From assembly GCA_963204915.1 (NCBI GenBank), contig CAUJHS010000070.1:1-64000 (forward strand): DNA of 64,000 bases. Direction: 5' to 3'. The translations under genes and the position numbers were made by a program. This document shows positions 53,978 to 63,787 of the stretch, one piece after another. The DNA comes from Planctomycetota bacterium (GTDB taxonomy: Bacteria > Planctomycetota > Planctomycetia > Pirellulales > Pirellulaceae). Positions within the stretch are counted from its first letter, which is position 1; each line of letters starts with the position of its first letter. The notes beneath the pieces are model-generated. The model did no database searches. It was not told where the DNA came from and saw nothing but the letters and a program-made list of their open reading frames with translations.

Positions 53978-53994
53978 AATTACTCTGAGTAATT
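53978..53994. promoter_or_regulatory. 17-bp perfect palindrome, operator-like
   Basis: AATTACTC-T-GAGTAATT, eight-base arms around one central base. It lies 187 bases before the start of the first LEPR-XLL gene and 299 bases before the divergent lipoprotein gene. The shape is typical of a dimeric repressor or activator site. The cognate regulator is not in the window. Confidence 0.5.
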
Positions 53995-54180
53995 AAAGTG
54001 TTGCAAAGTGCGCAGGCGCTTTTGTCTCCACTTACGTCGGGCCAGCTTACAATCCATTCCGTCGCTGCTCGGTGGCGCGGGGCGTCGTTTCTGTCGGTTC
54101 GCAAAGCGGCCTGGGGCTTTCCCTGCCTTGACCCCATCAAAAGCGACGCCGCCCTTCGGTTGTGGAAGAGGTCTCTACTC

Positions 54181-56718
54181 GTGAAATCGATTTCTCGCTG
54201 GCGCCTTTGGCGCAACAAGAAAAAACAATCTCATTTCCGCTCTTCCCGTCGAGCGCATCGGCGTTGGGGATTGGAGCCGCTGGAAGGTCGACGGCTTATG
54301 GCCGTCGATTTACCGGCGACATTTACCGTTGATACGAATCACAACGGAATCTTCGATGTGTCGGAAATCGAGGCGTTGAGTCAATCGCTCGATAACGGCA
54401 CGTACATTTTTGCCAAACTCGATTTTGGTCAGTATTACGTGCGCGTCGCGCCAAACCCGCCAGGGCGGCTCGCGGCGAACGAGACCTTAATGACGCTCAA
54501 CTTTCGCGGCTCGGTATCGGGCGTCAAGTGGGACGACCTGAACGGCAATGCCGCGCGCGACGCAGGCGAGCCAGGAGTCGCCGGTGTTCGTATTTTTGCT
54601 GACTTGAATAGCGATGGTCGCTTTACGAACGACGAGCCGTCCACCTTAACCGGCGTTGACGGCTCGTACCGTTTGGTGTTGACGCCAGGGGTTTACGCTA
54701 TTCGCGAAGTGTTGCCGGCAGGCACGGTCCAAACCTTTCCGTTGGGGGCGGAAACGGCCGGCGTTGCTCAAGCGCTGCAATTTGCTGGGCAAACTCTTTC
54801 GGCAAAGGTGGAAGGCGCTGCAGCGGTTTATCACAACGCAGCCAACCCGGCGGACGTTAACGCCGACGGCATGGTTTCCGTGCTGGACGCCCTGAACGTG
54901 GTGCAAGGCTTGCGTGGCGGAATCCGGTCGTTGGCGGAAGGGGAAGAAGGCGGCGCTGGGTCGCATTTCGTCGATGTGAACGGCGACGCGGTCCTCAGTA
55001 TTGCGGACTTGCTGGGCGTAATTGAAGTATTGCGTGGCGAGGGCGAGGCTTCGGCCCAAAATGATCGGCCTGGAGTGCAGACTCCGGATCCTTTCACGAT
55101 TTCTTCCAATACCACACAGCGCGTTCTTCCCGTCTTGGATAACGATACGGGCGGCGGCGCATTGACCATTACCGGCTTGGGAACGCTTGAAACGGGCATC
55201 ATGGGCTTGACGGCACAAGGCGATCACGGTGGCGTGATAACCGTGCAGTCAGGAGGCGCCCAAGGCAACGATGTGGTCCTTTATACGCCTCAGCCCGACT
55301 TCTTTGGCATCGAACGTTTTATCTATCAGGTTCGCGACGCGTCCGACAATACGCTTGACCAAGCGGAAGTCACTGTTGAAGTCGTGCCCGATCGCGATTA
55401 CGCCAGCTTCACCTACCAGGTGTTCATGAGCGATGGCGTCACTCCGGCTTCGAGCGTCGAAATTGGACAGGAATTCATTGTGCGGGCGTTTGTAAAGGAC
55501 GACCGTACCAACTTCACGCCGACCGCAAACCGTGGCGTTTTCTCACCTTACCTGGATTTCACGTATTCCGAGGCCTTGTTGGACTTAGTCACCGTCCCGT
55601 CGATGACGAATCCCCATGGATTTTCTCGCGATGTGAGGTTTGGGCCGCAGTATCAAGAATTGGTCTCGATTGACGCCTTTGGCAATGGCGTGATTGACGA
55701 AATCGGCGCTGCGCAAACGAACGGCTTTGAGATCAATACGCAGCCGCTTGGGCCTAACCCCGTGGCGTTTTTTGACGCACGTTTCCGCGCGACCGCTGTG
55801 GGTACCGCCGTCTTCGCGGGGAATCGTGCCGACGATCCTGCCCACCAATTCGTGTTTTTCCGACCGAGCAACCTTGAGCCGCTTGATCCCGACTTTATTG
55901 ATTTTGGCCAGCTCAGTTTAACGATCACCCCGCCGGTGGGTGCGGTTCCGGACAACTTCGTTCGTAATGAAGACCTGCAAGGCCCGGCGGGAAGCGAATT
56001 GATCAACCCAGTTCTCGATTTGCTGGCAAACGATGCTCCGTTTGTGGCGGGGCAACCTCTCAGCATTGCGGGCCTCGGGCCGAATAACGCCAACGCGATC
56101 GTTACGGCTTCCGGCGGGCAGGTGGAAATCATCAACGGCGGCCAAGCCGTGCGGTACACTCCTGCCCCCAACTTCAATGGGAGCGACAGTTTTAGTTATC
56201 GCGTAACGGATGGCCAGCGCACTGAAACAGCGCTCGTCAACGTTACCGTCGTTCCGCAGAATGACGCCCCTGTGGCCGGTGATGACACGGTTGCCGCGGA
56301 CAACGAGTCCGTCTTGACCATTGCGGCGCCAGGCGTGTTGGCGAACGACACCGACATTGACGGGGATACGCTCGCTGTCACCGGGTTTCAGGCCGTCAGT
56401 TCGCTCGGCGCCGCGGTGTCGGTTAATCCCAGCGGGCGGTTTACTTACAACCCCACGGTTTCGGCGCAACTTCAGAATTTGATGCCCGGTGAAGTTCTGA
56501 TCGACACCTTCACTTACACCGTGAGCGATGGGAATGGCGGAGTCGACACCGGCATGGTTCGGGTTCTGGTGTCGTTGAATACGGGCGGCGCTCACGTGAT
56601 TGAAATCCTACCTGGCGTGGACGTCGCCAATATCAACTTTGGCAATATGCGGCTCCAGCCGGAAGGCGAGCTGGAGGACGCAATTCATGCAATTGCGGCC
56701 GATCTGACCGCAACTTGA
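54181..56718 (+). CDS. LEPR-XLL-type secreted protein with SdrD-B-like, dockerin and cadherin-like domains
   Basis: 845 residues from GTG 54181, chosen because it puts the motif LEPLEGRRLMA at residues 31-41 behind a short basic tail, matching the sister protein. Order: basic N-terminus with LEPR-XLL motif; an EF-hand-like stretch (VDTNHNGIFDVSEIEALSQS); an SdrD-B-like domain (GVKWDDLNGNAARDAGEPGV, VRIFADLNSDGRFTNDEPST); a dockerin type I pair near 220-280 (NPADVNADGMVSVLDALNVV, HFVDVNGDAVLSIADLLGVI); cadherin-like/Big repeats (VLPVLDNDTGGGALTITG; GVLANDTDIDGDTLAVTGFQ). It is a large calcium-binding surface or secreted protein. Dockerins normally bind cohesins, none of which is seen here. Confidence 0.85.
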   Translation: MKSISRWRLWRNKKKQSHFRSSRRAHRRWGLEPLEGRRLMAVDLPATFTVDTNHNGIFDVSEIEALSQSLDNGTYIFAKLDFGQYYVRVAPNPPGRLAANETLMTLNFRGSVSGVKWDDLNGNAARDAGEPGVAGVRIFADLNSDGRFTNDEPSTLTGVDGSYRLVLTPGVYAIREVLPAGTVQTFPLGAETAGVAQALQFAGQTLSAKVEGAAAVYHNAANPADVNADGMVSVLDALNVVQGLRGGIRSLAEGEEGGAGSHFVDVNGDAVLSIADLLGVIEVLRGEGEASAQNDRPGVQTPDPFTISSNTTQRVLPVLDNDTGGGALTITGLGTLETGIMGLTAQGDHGGVITVQSGGAQGNDVVLYTPQPDFFGIERFIYQVRDASDNTLDQAEVTVEVVPDRDYASFTYQVFMSDGVTPASSVEIGQEFIVRAFVKDDRTNFTPTANRGVFSPYLDFTYSEALLDLVTVPSMTNPHGFSRDVRFGPQYQELVSIDAFGNGVIDEIGAAQTNGFEINTQPLGPNPVAFFDARFRATAVGTAVFAGNRADDPAHQFVFFRPSNLEPLDPDFIDFGQLSLTITPPVGAVPDNFVRNEDLQGPAGSELINPVLDLLANDAPFVAGQPLSIAGLGPNNANAIVTASGGQVEIINGGQAVRYTPAPNFNGSDSFSYRVTDGQRTETALVNVTVVPQNDAPVAGDDTVAADNESVLTIAAPGVLANDTDIDGDTLAVTGFQAVSSLGAAVSVNPSGRFTYNPTVSAQLQNLMPGEVLIDTFTYTVSDGNGGVDTGMVRVLVSLNTGGAHVIEILPGVDVANINFGNMRLQPEGELEDAIHAIAADLTAT

Positions 56719-56986
56719 ACGTTTGCGGAAGCGTTTAAGCTCACAGAATTGAAAGAACCGCAGATACCAAAGAATTGCGGAACTTTTTCGGAACGACTAG
56801 CATCTAGGGCACTCAAATTATTCCCACATCGACCGGGCCAGCCATTTGGGGGTATGTGAGCAATCCTTCCGGGTTTAACTCGGAGGCTTTGCCGCTGTCT
56901 TTGCGCGCGAATACTTCGGCTTCCTTCTTGTCATTCATTGTTTTTCTTCGGAATGTGGCGGGCGCCGCCAACTAGAGGATTAGGTT
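56719..56986. promoter_or_regulatory. Leader of the giant protease gene with ECF-like promoter candidate
   Basis: 268 bases between the two LEPR-XLL genes. GGAAC occurs twice (56779-56783 and 56790-56794), the second followed by GACTAGCATC, which recalls ECF-type -35 elements. The spacing to a -10 element is not convincing. GAGGATTAGGTT directly precedes the start ATG at 56987 and supplies the ribosome site. No terminator follows the first gene. Confidence 0.3.
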
Positions 56987-59900
56987 ATGGCTAAGCGACG
57001 CGTGTTTTTACACCACGATATTTTTCGTAACTCTTTTAAACGTCGCAGTTTAAAGCGTTCATTGCCCAAAAAGCGGCAGTTCCAAGCGGAGGCCTTGGAA
57101 GCGCGCATTCTCATGGCGAGCGATGTCCACGCGGACGCAATCTTCGCCCCCGGCACGCCGACGGACTACATCGATCGGGTTCACGACGCGTTAGGCGCGT
57201 CGCATCAAGACGATGCATTTCAACTGAACCCCATTCGTTGGACGCAAACGGCTTCCGGCCCTTCGCCCAATTTGGGTGACCAAGTGACGCTGACCTGGAG
57301 CATCGTCGCCGACGGCACCCCCACCGACACGGCTGGGGTGAATAGCAACCTCATCGCCTTCTTGGATGGAATATACGGCGGTGGCGCAGGCCCGGTTTCG
57401 ACCCGCCCCTGGTTCCCAATCTTCCAACAGTCATACGACCGCTGGAGCGCATTGACGGGCATCAATTACGTCTACGAACCGAATGACGATGGAGCCCCGG
57501 TGGGTGGCGCCAACTCCTTTGGCGTCTTGGGGGTTCGCGGCGACGTACGCATTGGCGGCCAACTGATCGACGGCAATAGCGGTATTCTGGCGTACAACTA
57601 TTTCCCTTCCGCCACGAGCAGTTTGGCGGGGGACATGATGATTGACACGGGCGACAATTTCTACGCCAACAATGCCGGCGGCACGAATCTTGCGCTGCGC
57701 AACATTCTGATGCATGAAGCGGGCCATGGTTTGGGATTGCGCCATACCGAACCGGTGGACGGCTCCAAATTGATGGAGCCGTTTATCAACCTTGGTTTTG
57801 ACGGGCCGCAGCATGATGACATTCTGGGCGCGCATCGCCTTTATGGCGACGCAAATGAGCCCAACGAAAACTCCGTAACGGCGACCGATGTGGGCACACT
57901 CGCGGAAGCGGCTCCTCTACATATTCAAGGCAACTCGATTGATGACGACGGCGACGTCGACGTTTTCAAGTTCCGCGTCTTTAACGCCGGTTTGCTGAAC
58001 GCCACCATTACGCCAGCGGGACGGCAATACTCCGAAGGCCCGCAAGGCGGTCCTTACAACCCGTTTAACAGCAATACCCTCGGCGATTTGACCATCTCGG
58101 TGCTGGACTCGACCGGCAACGTGATGAGCACCATTAACAGCGGCCCTGCCGGTGCGGTCGAGGCGATTGCAAACCTGGAGTTGCCCGGCGGCGGCGAATA
58201 CTACGTTCGCATCACCAGTTCGAGCGACAACATTCAACCGTACAATTTGTCGCTCGCGGTCATGGCGGAACCGGAGCCGCCGCGACTCTTGGCGGTGCAG
58301 GCGAACGACGGCAGTTTGGTGGTTGATGGACAAGTGCGCCATGCGGCGCCGCGCGAACTGCGCGTGTATTTTGAAGGCGGATCGAACCTCAACCCTGCCA
58401 CGTTATCCAGCGGCATTCGTATCACGCGGAGCGGACGCGACGGCAACTTTACCGATGGAGACGAAACCGTCATTGTTCCGGGCTTCATCGGTTTGGGCGA
58501 TACGGCTAACGTGGTCATCATTCGCTTTGCCGAACCACTGACCGACGACCATTATCGATTGGAGATTCTTGGTACAACCGCCAACCCGCTACGCGGCGTC
58601 AATGGCAAGGCGTTTAACGATGGCGACAGTGACGCCGTAATCGACTTCCGGTTGGATCTTGGGGCGCAAGTCGTTGCCGTTGTGCCTCAGCCCATTGAAC
58701 GGGTCGGTGGAGCGCTTGTGCAGCACGCGAACCGAATCGTCGTTCACTTTAATGAGGATACGCTCGATCGCACCAAGGCGGAAAATCCCGCGTTTTACCA
58801 ATTGGTGAAAACCACGAACGCGGCTACCGGCGCGACGCTTACCGGTGACGACGATACCGTGATTCTACCGACGTCGGTGGTTTATGACCGTTTGAATAAC
58901 ACGGCGACGTTAGACTTCCCTGTCAATGCGATCGACACGGCGATCTACCGTTTGCGCGTCGGCGCTGCGCAGGGCGACGACAGCACGCGCAGCACGGCGA
59001 TTAAACTCGGAACGTTGTACAACACCGCCGAGGACTTTAGCACGACGGGCTATATCGGCGATGCGGCTTCGACCAGCACCAACGTCAACGACGTTGACCT
59101 TTACCGCTTTGAAGTGTCGACCGCCACAACGGTCAACGCGCGTGTGGCGCCTCAAGCCGGCCATAATACGACTGTACGGCTATTCAATAGCGCTGGCGTG
59201 CAAATCGCCGGGGCTAACAACGGAGGTGCGGGTGTGGCCGACACGCTCGCCTTTGCGCTGCCCGGCGCAGGGACCTACTATCTTGGCGTCTCGAGCGACG
59301 GCAATACGGGTTATGACATTACCAACGGTAGCGGCGCAGCAGGTGGAACTACCACGGGCTCGTATTTGTTGGAAGTTGATGTCACGGCTTCATTGCCCGT
59401 GAACGACAATAACTCCAGCCTCGCAACCGCAACCGAGATTGGGGCGCTGGGCGCATTTCAGCAGGTGATCAACTCGACCATCACGGCGCCCAACATTCAA
59501 ATGCGTCCCCTACCGGGCGGTGAAGATGAGCCGGGCCACCGAGACATTCCTGTCGAGTCGCATGGAGCTGGAACTGGCGTTGGCCCATTTACACCGGGAG
59601 CTAGCCCGGTCATCAACTACACGTTTAACAAGACGACTCCGTACGGATCGTATCAGGGCAACGCGCTTTATAACGACATCACCGCCGAGCAGATGGATCG
59701 GGCTCGCGAAATCTTCGAACTATATAGCGCCATCCTCGGCGTACAGTTCCGAGAACAACCCGCGGGCGGCATTTGGGTCATCACGGGCGATTTGCGCGCG
59801 GCCAGTCCCTTCTTGCCAGTTGGTCCCGGCGGCGTCGGCGGCGTCAACTCGGGCAACCTGGTCATTATGGACGCCGCGGAAGGGTGGCCGGCCGATTCAC

Positions 59901-62900
59901 TCTATGGCGGACCTTGGTTTGGCGTCGCTTTCCACGAAATCGGCCACGCGTTGGGTCTGGGACATGCGTACGACATTCCGGCCATCATGGGCGGCGGGCT
60001 TCCTGGCGAGCAGGTCTATCCGACCGATTACGATATTGTCCACCTCAAGCGACTCTACCGGCCTGATTCCGACGACGTGGACTTGTACGAATTCACGCTT
60101 CCCGAAGCGGGACGCTTCTCGGCTGAAACCGTCGCCGAGCGGCAGACACCTACCAGTAATCTCAATACCGTCTTGAAGTTGTTTGATGCAACGGGGAAAG
60201 TGGTCGCCCAGAATGATGACTACTTTAGCAATGACTCCTTCATGGATTTAGACCTGCCCGCAGGCACGTATTTCCTCGGAGTCAGCAGCACGGGCAATTC
60301 CGACTATGACCCGCTCGTGTCCAACTCGGGCGGCGGCGGCGAGACGGACGGCGCCTATCAGCTAAAGATCAACTTTGCGCCATCAACCACGTCGGCGGGC
60401 CTGATGGACGTGACAGGTACATCGCTTGATGGCGATGCCGATGGCCTTCCCGGCGGCGTGTTCGACTTCTGGTTCGAAGGCAACACTGCGGCCAACACGA
60501 TTTACGTGGATAAAGCCAATGACGCCAATGGCGGCGTTGTGGACGGCAACGGCACGTTGGCCAATCCGTATGATGAAATTGACTTTGCGCTCACACAGGC
60601 TGCGGCGCAATTGGCCCTGCCGGCCAATGCGGGGCAGCGCCGCGTCGTGCGCGTCGTAGGCAATGGCGGAACCGACGGCGACTTGTCGACGTTTTTGGAT
60701 AATCGGCCTTATCTGATTGGTCGCGTGGGAAGCTCCGACTTGGTGGACGGTGGCAATTTGCTGATCCCCAAAGATGTGACCATGATGATCGACGAGGGCG
60801 CCGTCCTCAAGTTTAAGCGTTCTCGCATCGACTTGGGAACTTCATCCGTCGGTTTAGATCGCAGTAACGGCGCGCTACAGGTCTTGGGCACGCCCGAAAA
60901 CAATGTTCATTTGACCTCGTATCATAACGACGGCGTGGGCGGAAACAGCGATTCCGCGGCGCCGGAAGTCGTGGCGCCGGGCAACTGGGGCGGAATCATT
61001 TTCCGCCAAGACGCGGGATATCGCGAAGATGACCGGACCGGTGCGCCAGCGCAAGCGGGCGTGTTCTTGAACTCGATCAATCAAGCGCAGCTCACTTACG
61101 GCGGCGGCGGTGTGACAATCAACTCCGGCACAGAGCAGGTTTCGATCGTCCACTTGCTGGAAGCCCGACCTGCCGTTTGGCGGAGCACCCTGGCCAACAA
61201 CACGGGGCCGGCGATCTCGGCCACGCCCAATAGCTTTGATGATCGGCTGGGACGCATTGGTCCTGACCTTCATGACAACAACTTGGCGAATAATGGGTTG
61301 AACGGCGTCTTTCTCGAGACCGCCACTCCCGACGGTCAGCTCGTGAACCGCTTGGATAAGTTCGCACGGTTTGACGACACCGACATCGTTCACATCATCT
61401 CGGAAAATCTGATTATCAACGGCGAGCCGGGCGGTCCATTCCAGACGACCGCACGGCTGGATGCCCGACTCAAGATTGATCCGGGCATTACGGTTAAGCT
61501 CCAGGGAACGCGCATTGAAACGGAGTTCGGAGCCACGCTCATTGCAGAAGGCACCCCGGCAGAGCCGATCGTGTTTACCTCGATCAAGGATGACCGTTAC
61601 GGCTTTGGCGATCGATTTGACACGAACAATGACGGCACGGCGACGCTCCCCGCCGCGGCCGATTGGTCGGGCTTGGTCTTCCGGCCAAACACGATCGGTT
61701 CGATCGATCATGCCACAATGAGTTTCGCTGGAGGCAGTTCGGCCATTCGCGGCGGATTCGACTACTTCAATACGATTGAAGTGCATCAAGCCGATGTACG
61801 ACTGACCAACTCGCGCCTTGAGAATAACGCCGATGGCGCCGCCGCCACGAATCGATTGGGGTTGGGAACAAATCGCGATGCGACGATCTTCGTTCGCGGC
61901 GCGCAACCGGTCATCGTGAACAACACCATGCTGGGCAATGCCGGCCATGCCATCAGCATCAACGCCAACTCGATGCAAAGCTGGGTCATGGCTGATCCCG
62001 GCCGCAGCACGGGCCCAGCCAACGTGTTTGACGGTTTAAGTGATAACCGTGGACCGATGGTGCGCTTAAACCGGCTGGGCGGCAATGGCGTGAACGGCAT
62101 GGAGGTACGTGCGGAGGAGATCACCATTGACGCCGTGTGGGACGATACCGACATCGTCCATGTCGTGCGCAACGAAATCGTGGTGAACAACCTGCACACT
62201 GCCACCAGTTTGCGCCTCCAAAGCAGTGAGACGGAAAGTCTGGTGGTCAAGCTGATGGGGACAAACGCGGGCTTCACGGCCAACGGTAGTCGCTTGGATA
62301 TTGACGATCGCATTGGCGGCACCGTGCAAGTCGTGGGCACGAGCGGGCACCCCGTGGTGTTGACCTCGCTCTTGGATTGCTCGGTCGGCGCCGGGTTTGA
62401 TCCGTTCGGCCGTCCCATGACTGACACCGACGGTTCGGGTAGTTGTGACGCAGGCTCTCCTGCCGCGGTTCCCTATGCCGACGTGATTGTGGTGATGGAT
62501 GAAACCATCACCATGGGACCGATTCAGGCCTTCTCCGAACAATTTATTCTGGATCTTGAAGCGGGCCTTCTGGCCGCAGGCATTGGTTCGACCTCGGCCG
62601 GCGGGAACCGCTACGGCTTGCTCGGCTTCGGCGGTACTTATGCGGCGAATCCGACGTGGGAAGATGGCCACGTTATCCCCGTCGGCCCCGGCAATAATCC
62701 CTGGGGTACTGCACAAGAGTACGTTGCCGCAGCGCAAACGCTCGTCACGAATGGCACGACGGAAGACGGCTACCTGGCGATGGACCTGATGTTCCAAAGC
62801 TACGTTACCCGACCCGAGGCGGCCAAGTTCGTCATTATCGCTTCGGATGAAGACCGCGATGTGACCGATCCTTCACTCACGTACGCCAGCACGCTGGCCA

Positions 62901-63787
62901 ATTTGCAAGCTGGCGGCTTTAAGCTGCAAGGAATTATTAGCGTTGATATTGCTGATCCGACCAATATGCAGGCAATTGCCTTGGACGCCCAGCAAAACGC
63001 TTATACCGATAACGGCGCCGGCGGCTTTAATGTGGTGCCCAACGGTCAATTCACTGGCAGCATCGGCACAACGATTCCCGACTACGCCGACATGGTCTTC
63101 GCCACGGGCGGCACCGTGGGCGACATCGAACTGATCGCCAATAGCGCGCAACAGGCGCAAATCTTTAGCCAGGTGCTTGTCTCCTCAATCATTGGTCAGA
63201 TTTCGGGCAATCGCGCCGCCGCAGGCGACTGGCGCAGCGTCAAGTTCGACAAGTACAGCAACGATCGCAATGTCGCGATGGTGCTTGAACGCGAAGAAGC
63301 GCTCACCGACGGAGTCGATCAAAACAGCGTGCCCGACGATGCCCAATTCGTGGGTAAGTTAGCCAAAGACGAAAAGAGCGGCGACGATAATCTCCGCTTG
63401 GGCTTTGAAGTAAATGGTTTCATCGCCCTGGATGATCCGACCGATGTGGACGTGTACAGCTTTGAGGCGCAGCCGGGCAGCGAAGTTTGGCTAGACATCG
63501 ACCGTACGGCGATGCACTTGGATAGCGTCCTCGAACTGGTTGATTTTGACGGCAACGTGGTGGCTAGCTCGAATGCCGGCGTGCTTACCGGCGGCGCCCT
63601 CGACTTGGTGAAAGACCCGGTATTCGGCGGCGACTTCTTCACCAGCAATCGCCATGACGTTGGCCAGGGAATCATTTACGACGAAGGCTTTCGCTTTACA
63701 CTGCCAGGGAACCCCGCGCAGCGTGCTACGTATTTTGTGCGTGTGCGCAGCGCGGGCGGACTGTCTCACGCGGTGAATACCAATTGA
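56987..63787 (+). CDS. Giant LEPR-XLL protein with two matrixin-type metalloprotease domains, beta-helix and VWA-like domain; frameshifted
   Basis: 2266 residues to the first stop. N-terminus: basic tail and EALEARILMAS at ~35-45. The first metallopeptidase domain (~75-290) has LMHEAGHGLGLRHTEPVDGS (HExxHxxGxxH near 243). PPC-like domains follow. The second metallopeptidase domain (~850-1030) has GVAFHEIGHALGLGHAYDIP near 983. Residues ~1190-1790 are a right-handed beta-helix (AVLKFKRSRIDLG; TVKLQGTRIETEFGATLIAE). At ~1825-2000 a VWA-like domain is inserted (YADVIVVMDETITMGPIQAF, RPEAAKFVIIASDEDRDVTD). The last part is PPC (DVDVYSFEAQPGSEVWLDID). An apparent one-base deletion near 63770 ends the frame at LSHAVNTN. 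Confidence 0.85.
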   Translation: MAKRRVFLHHDIFRNSFKRRSLKRSLPKKRQFQAEALEARILMASDVHADAIFAPGTPTDYIDRVHDALGASHQDDAFQLNPIRWTQTASGPSPNLGDQVTLTWSIVADGTPTDTAGVNSNLIAFLDGIYGGGAGPVSTRPWFPIFQQSYDRWSALTGINYVYEPNDDGAPVGGANSFGVLGVRGDVRIGGQLIDGNSGILAYNYFPSATSSLAGDMMIDTGDNFYANNAGGTNLALRNILMHEAGHGLGLRHTEPVDGSKLMEPFINLGFDGPQHDDILGAHRLYGDANEPNENSVTATDVGTLAEAAPLHIQGNSIDDDGDVDVFKFRVFNAGLLNATITPAGRQYSEGPQGGPYNPFNSNTLGDLTISVLDSTGNVMSTINSGPAGAVEAIANLELPGGGEYYVRITSSSDNIQPYNLSLAVMAEPEPPRLLAVQANDGSLVVDGQVRHAAPRELRVYFEGGSNLNPATLSSGIRITRSGRDGNFTDGDETVIVPGFIGLGDTANVVIIRFAEPLTDDHYRLEILGTTANPLRGVNGKAFNDGDSDAVIDFRLDLGAQVVAVVPQPIERVGGALVQHANRIVVHFNEDTLDRTKAENPAFYQLVKTTNAATGATLTGDDDTVILPTSVVYDRLNNTATLDFPVNAIDTAIYRLRVGAAQGDDSTRSTAIKLGTLYNTAEDFSTTGYIGDAASTSTNVNDVDLYRFEVSTATTVNARVAPQAGHNTTVRLFNSAGVQIAGANNGGAGVADTLAFALPGAGTYYLGVSSDGNTGYDITNGSGAAGGTTTGSYLLEVDVTASLPVNDNNSSLATATEIGALGAFQQVINSTITAPNIQMRPLPGGEDEPGHRDIPVESHGAGTGVGPFTPGASPVINYTFNKTTPYGSYQGNALYNDITAEQMDRAREIFELYSAILGVQFREQPAGGIWVITGDLRAASPFLPVGPGGVGGVNSGNLVIMDAAEGWPADSLYGGPWFGVAFHEIGHALGLGHAYDIPAIMGGGLPGEQVYPTDYDIVHLKRLYRPDSDDVDLYEFTLPEAGRFSAETVAERQTPTSNLNTVLKLFDATGKVVAQNDDYFSNDSFMDLDLPAGTYFLGVSSTGNSDYDPLVSNSGGGGETDGAYQLKINFAPSTTSAGLMDVTGTSLDGDADGLPGGVFDFWFEGNTAANTIYVDKANDANGGVVDGNGTLANPYDEIDFALTQAAAQLALPANAGQRRVVRVVGNGGTDGDLSTFLDNRPYLIGRVGSSDLVDGGNLLIPKDVTMMIDEGAVLKFKRSRIDLGTSSVGLDRSNGALQVLGTPENNVHLTSYHNDGVGGNSDSAAPEVVAPGNWGGIIFRQDAGYREDDRTGAPAQAGVFLNSINQAQLTYGGGGVTINSGTEQVSIVHLLEARPAVWRSTLANNTGPAISATPNSFDDRLGRIGPDLHDNNLANNGLNGVFLETATPDGQLVNRLDKFARFDDTDIVHIISENLIINGEPGGPFQTTARLDARLKIDPGITVKLQGTRIETEFGATLIAEGTPAEPIVFTSIKDDRYGFGDRFDTNNDGTATLPAAADWSGLVFRPNTIGSIDHATMSFAGGSSAIRGGFDYFNTIEVHQADVRLTNSRLENNADGAAATNRLGLGTNRDATIFVRGAQPVIVNNTMLGNAGHAISINANSMQSWVMADPGRSTGPANVFDGLSDNRGPMVRLNRLGGNGVNGMEVRAEEITIDAVWDDTDIVHVVRNEIVVNNLHTATSLRLQSSETESLVVKLMGTNAGFTANGSRLDIDDRIGGTVQVVGTSGHPVVLTSLLDCSVGAGFDPFGRPMTDTDGSGSCDAGSPAAVPYADVIVVMDETITMGPIQAFSEQFILDLEAGLLAAGIGSTSAGGNRYGLLGFGGTYAANPTWEDGHVIPVGPGNNPWGTAQEYVAAAQTLVTNGTTEDGYLAMDLMFQSYVTRPEAAKFVIIASDEDRDVTDPSLTYASTLANLQAGGFKLQGIISVDIADPTNMQAIALDAQQNAYTDNGAGGFNVVPNGQFTGSIGTTIPDYADMVFATGGTVGDIELIANSAQQAQIFSQVLVSSIIGQISGNRAAAGDWRSVKFDKYSNDRNVAMVLEREEALTDGVDQNSVPDDAQFVGKLAKDEKSGDDNLRLGFEVNGFIALDDPTDVDVYSFEAQPGSEVWLDIDRTAMHLDSVLELVDFDGNVVASSNAGVLTGGALDLVKDPVFGGDFFTSNRHDVGQGIIYDEGFRFTLPGNPAQRATYFVRVRSAGGLSHAVNTN

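Larger units (their letters stand above)
53680..54180. other. Divergent regulatory region, 501 bases
   Basis: It is more AT-rich than neighbouring DNA. It holds the two consecutive hairpins at 53893-53967 and the palindrome at 53978-53994, both listed separately. An open frame runs through from 53998 in phase with the LEPR-XLL gene but has atypical residues. Confidence 0.45.

Noticed and set aside
56779-56800. Paired GGAAC elements as a defined ECF promoter
   Set aside because: The spacing to a plausible -10 element does not fit; kept only as a low-confidence note on the leader region.
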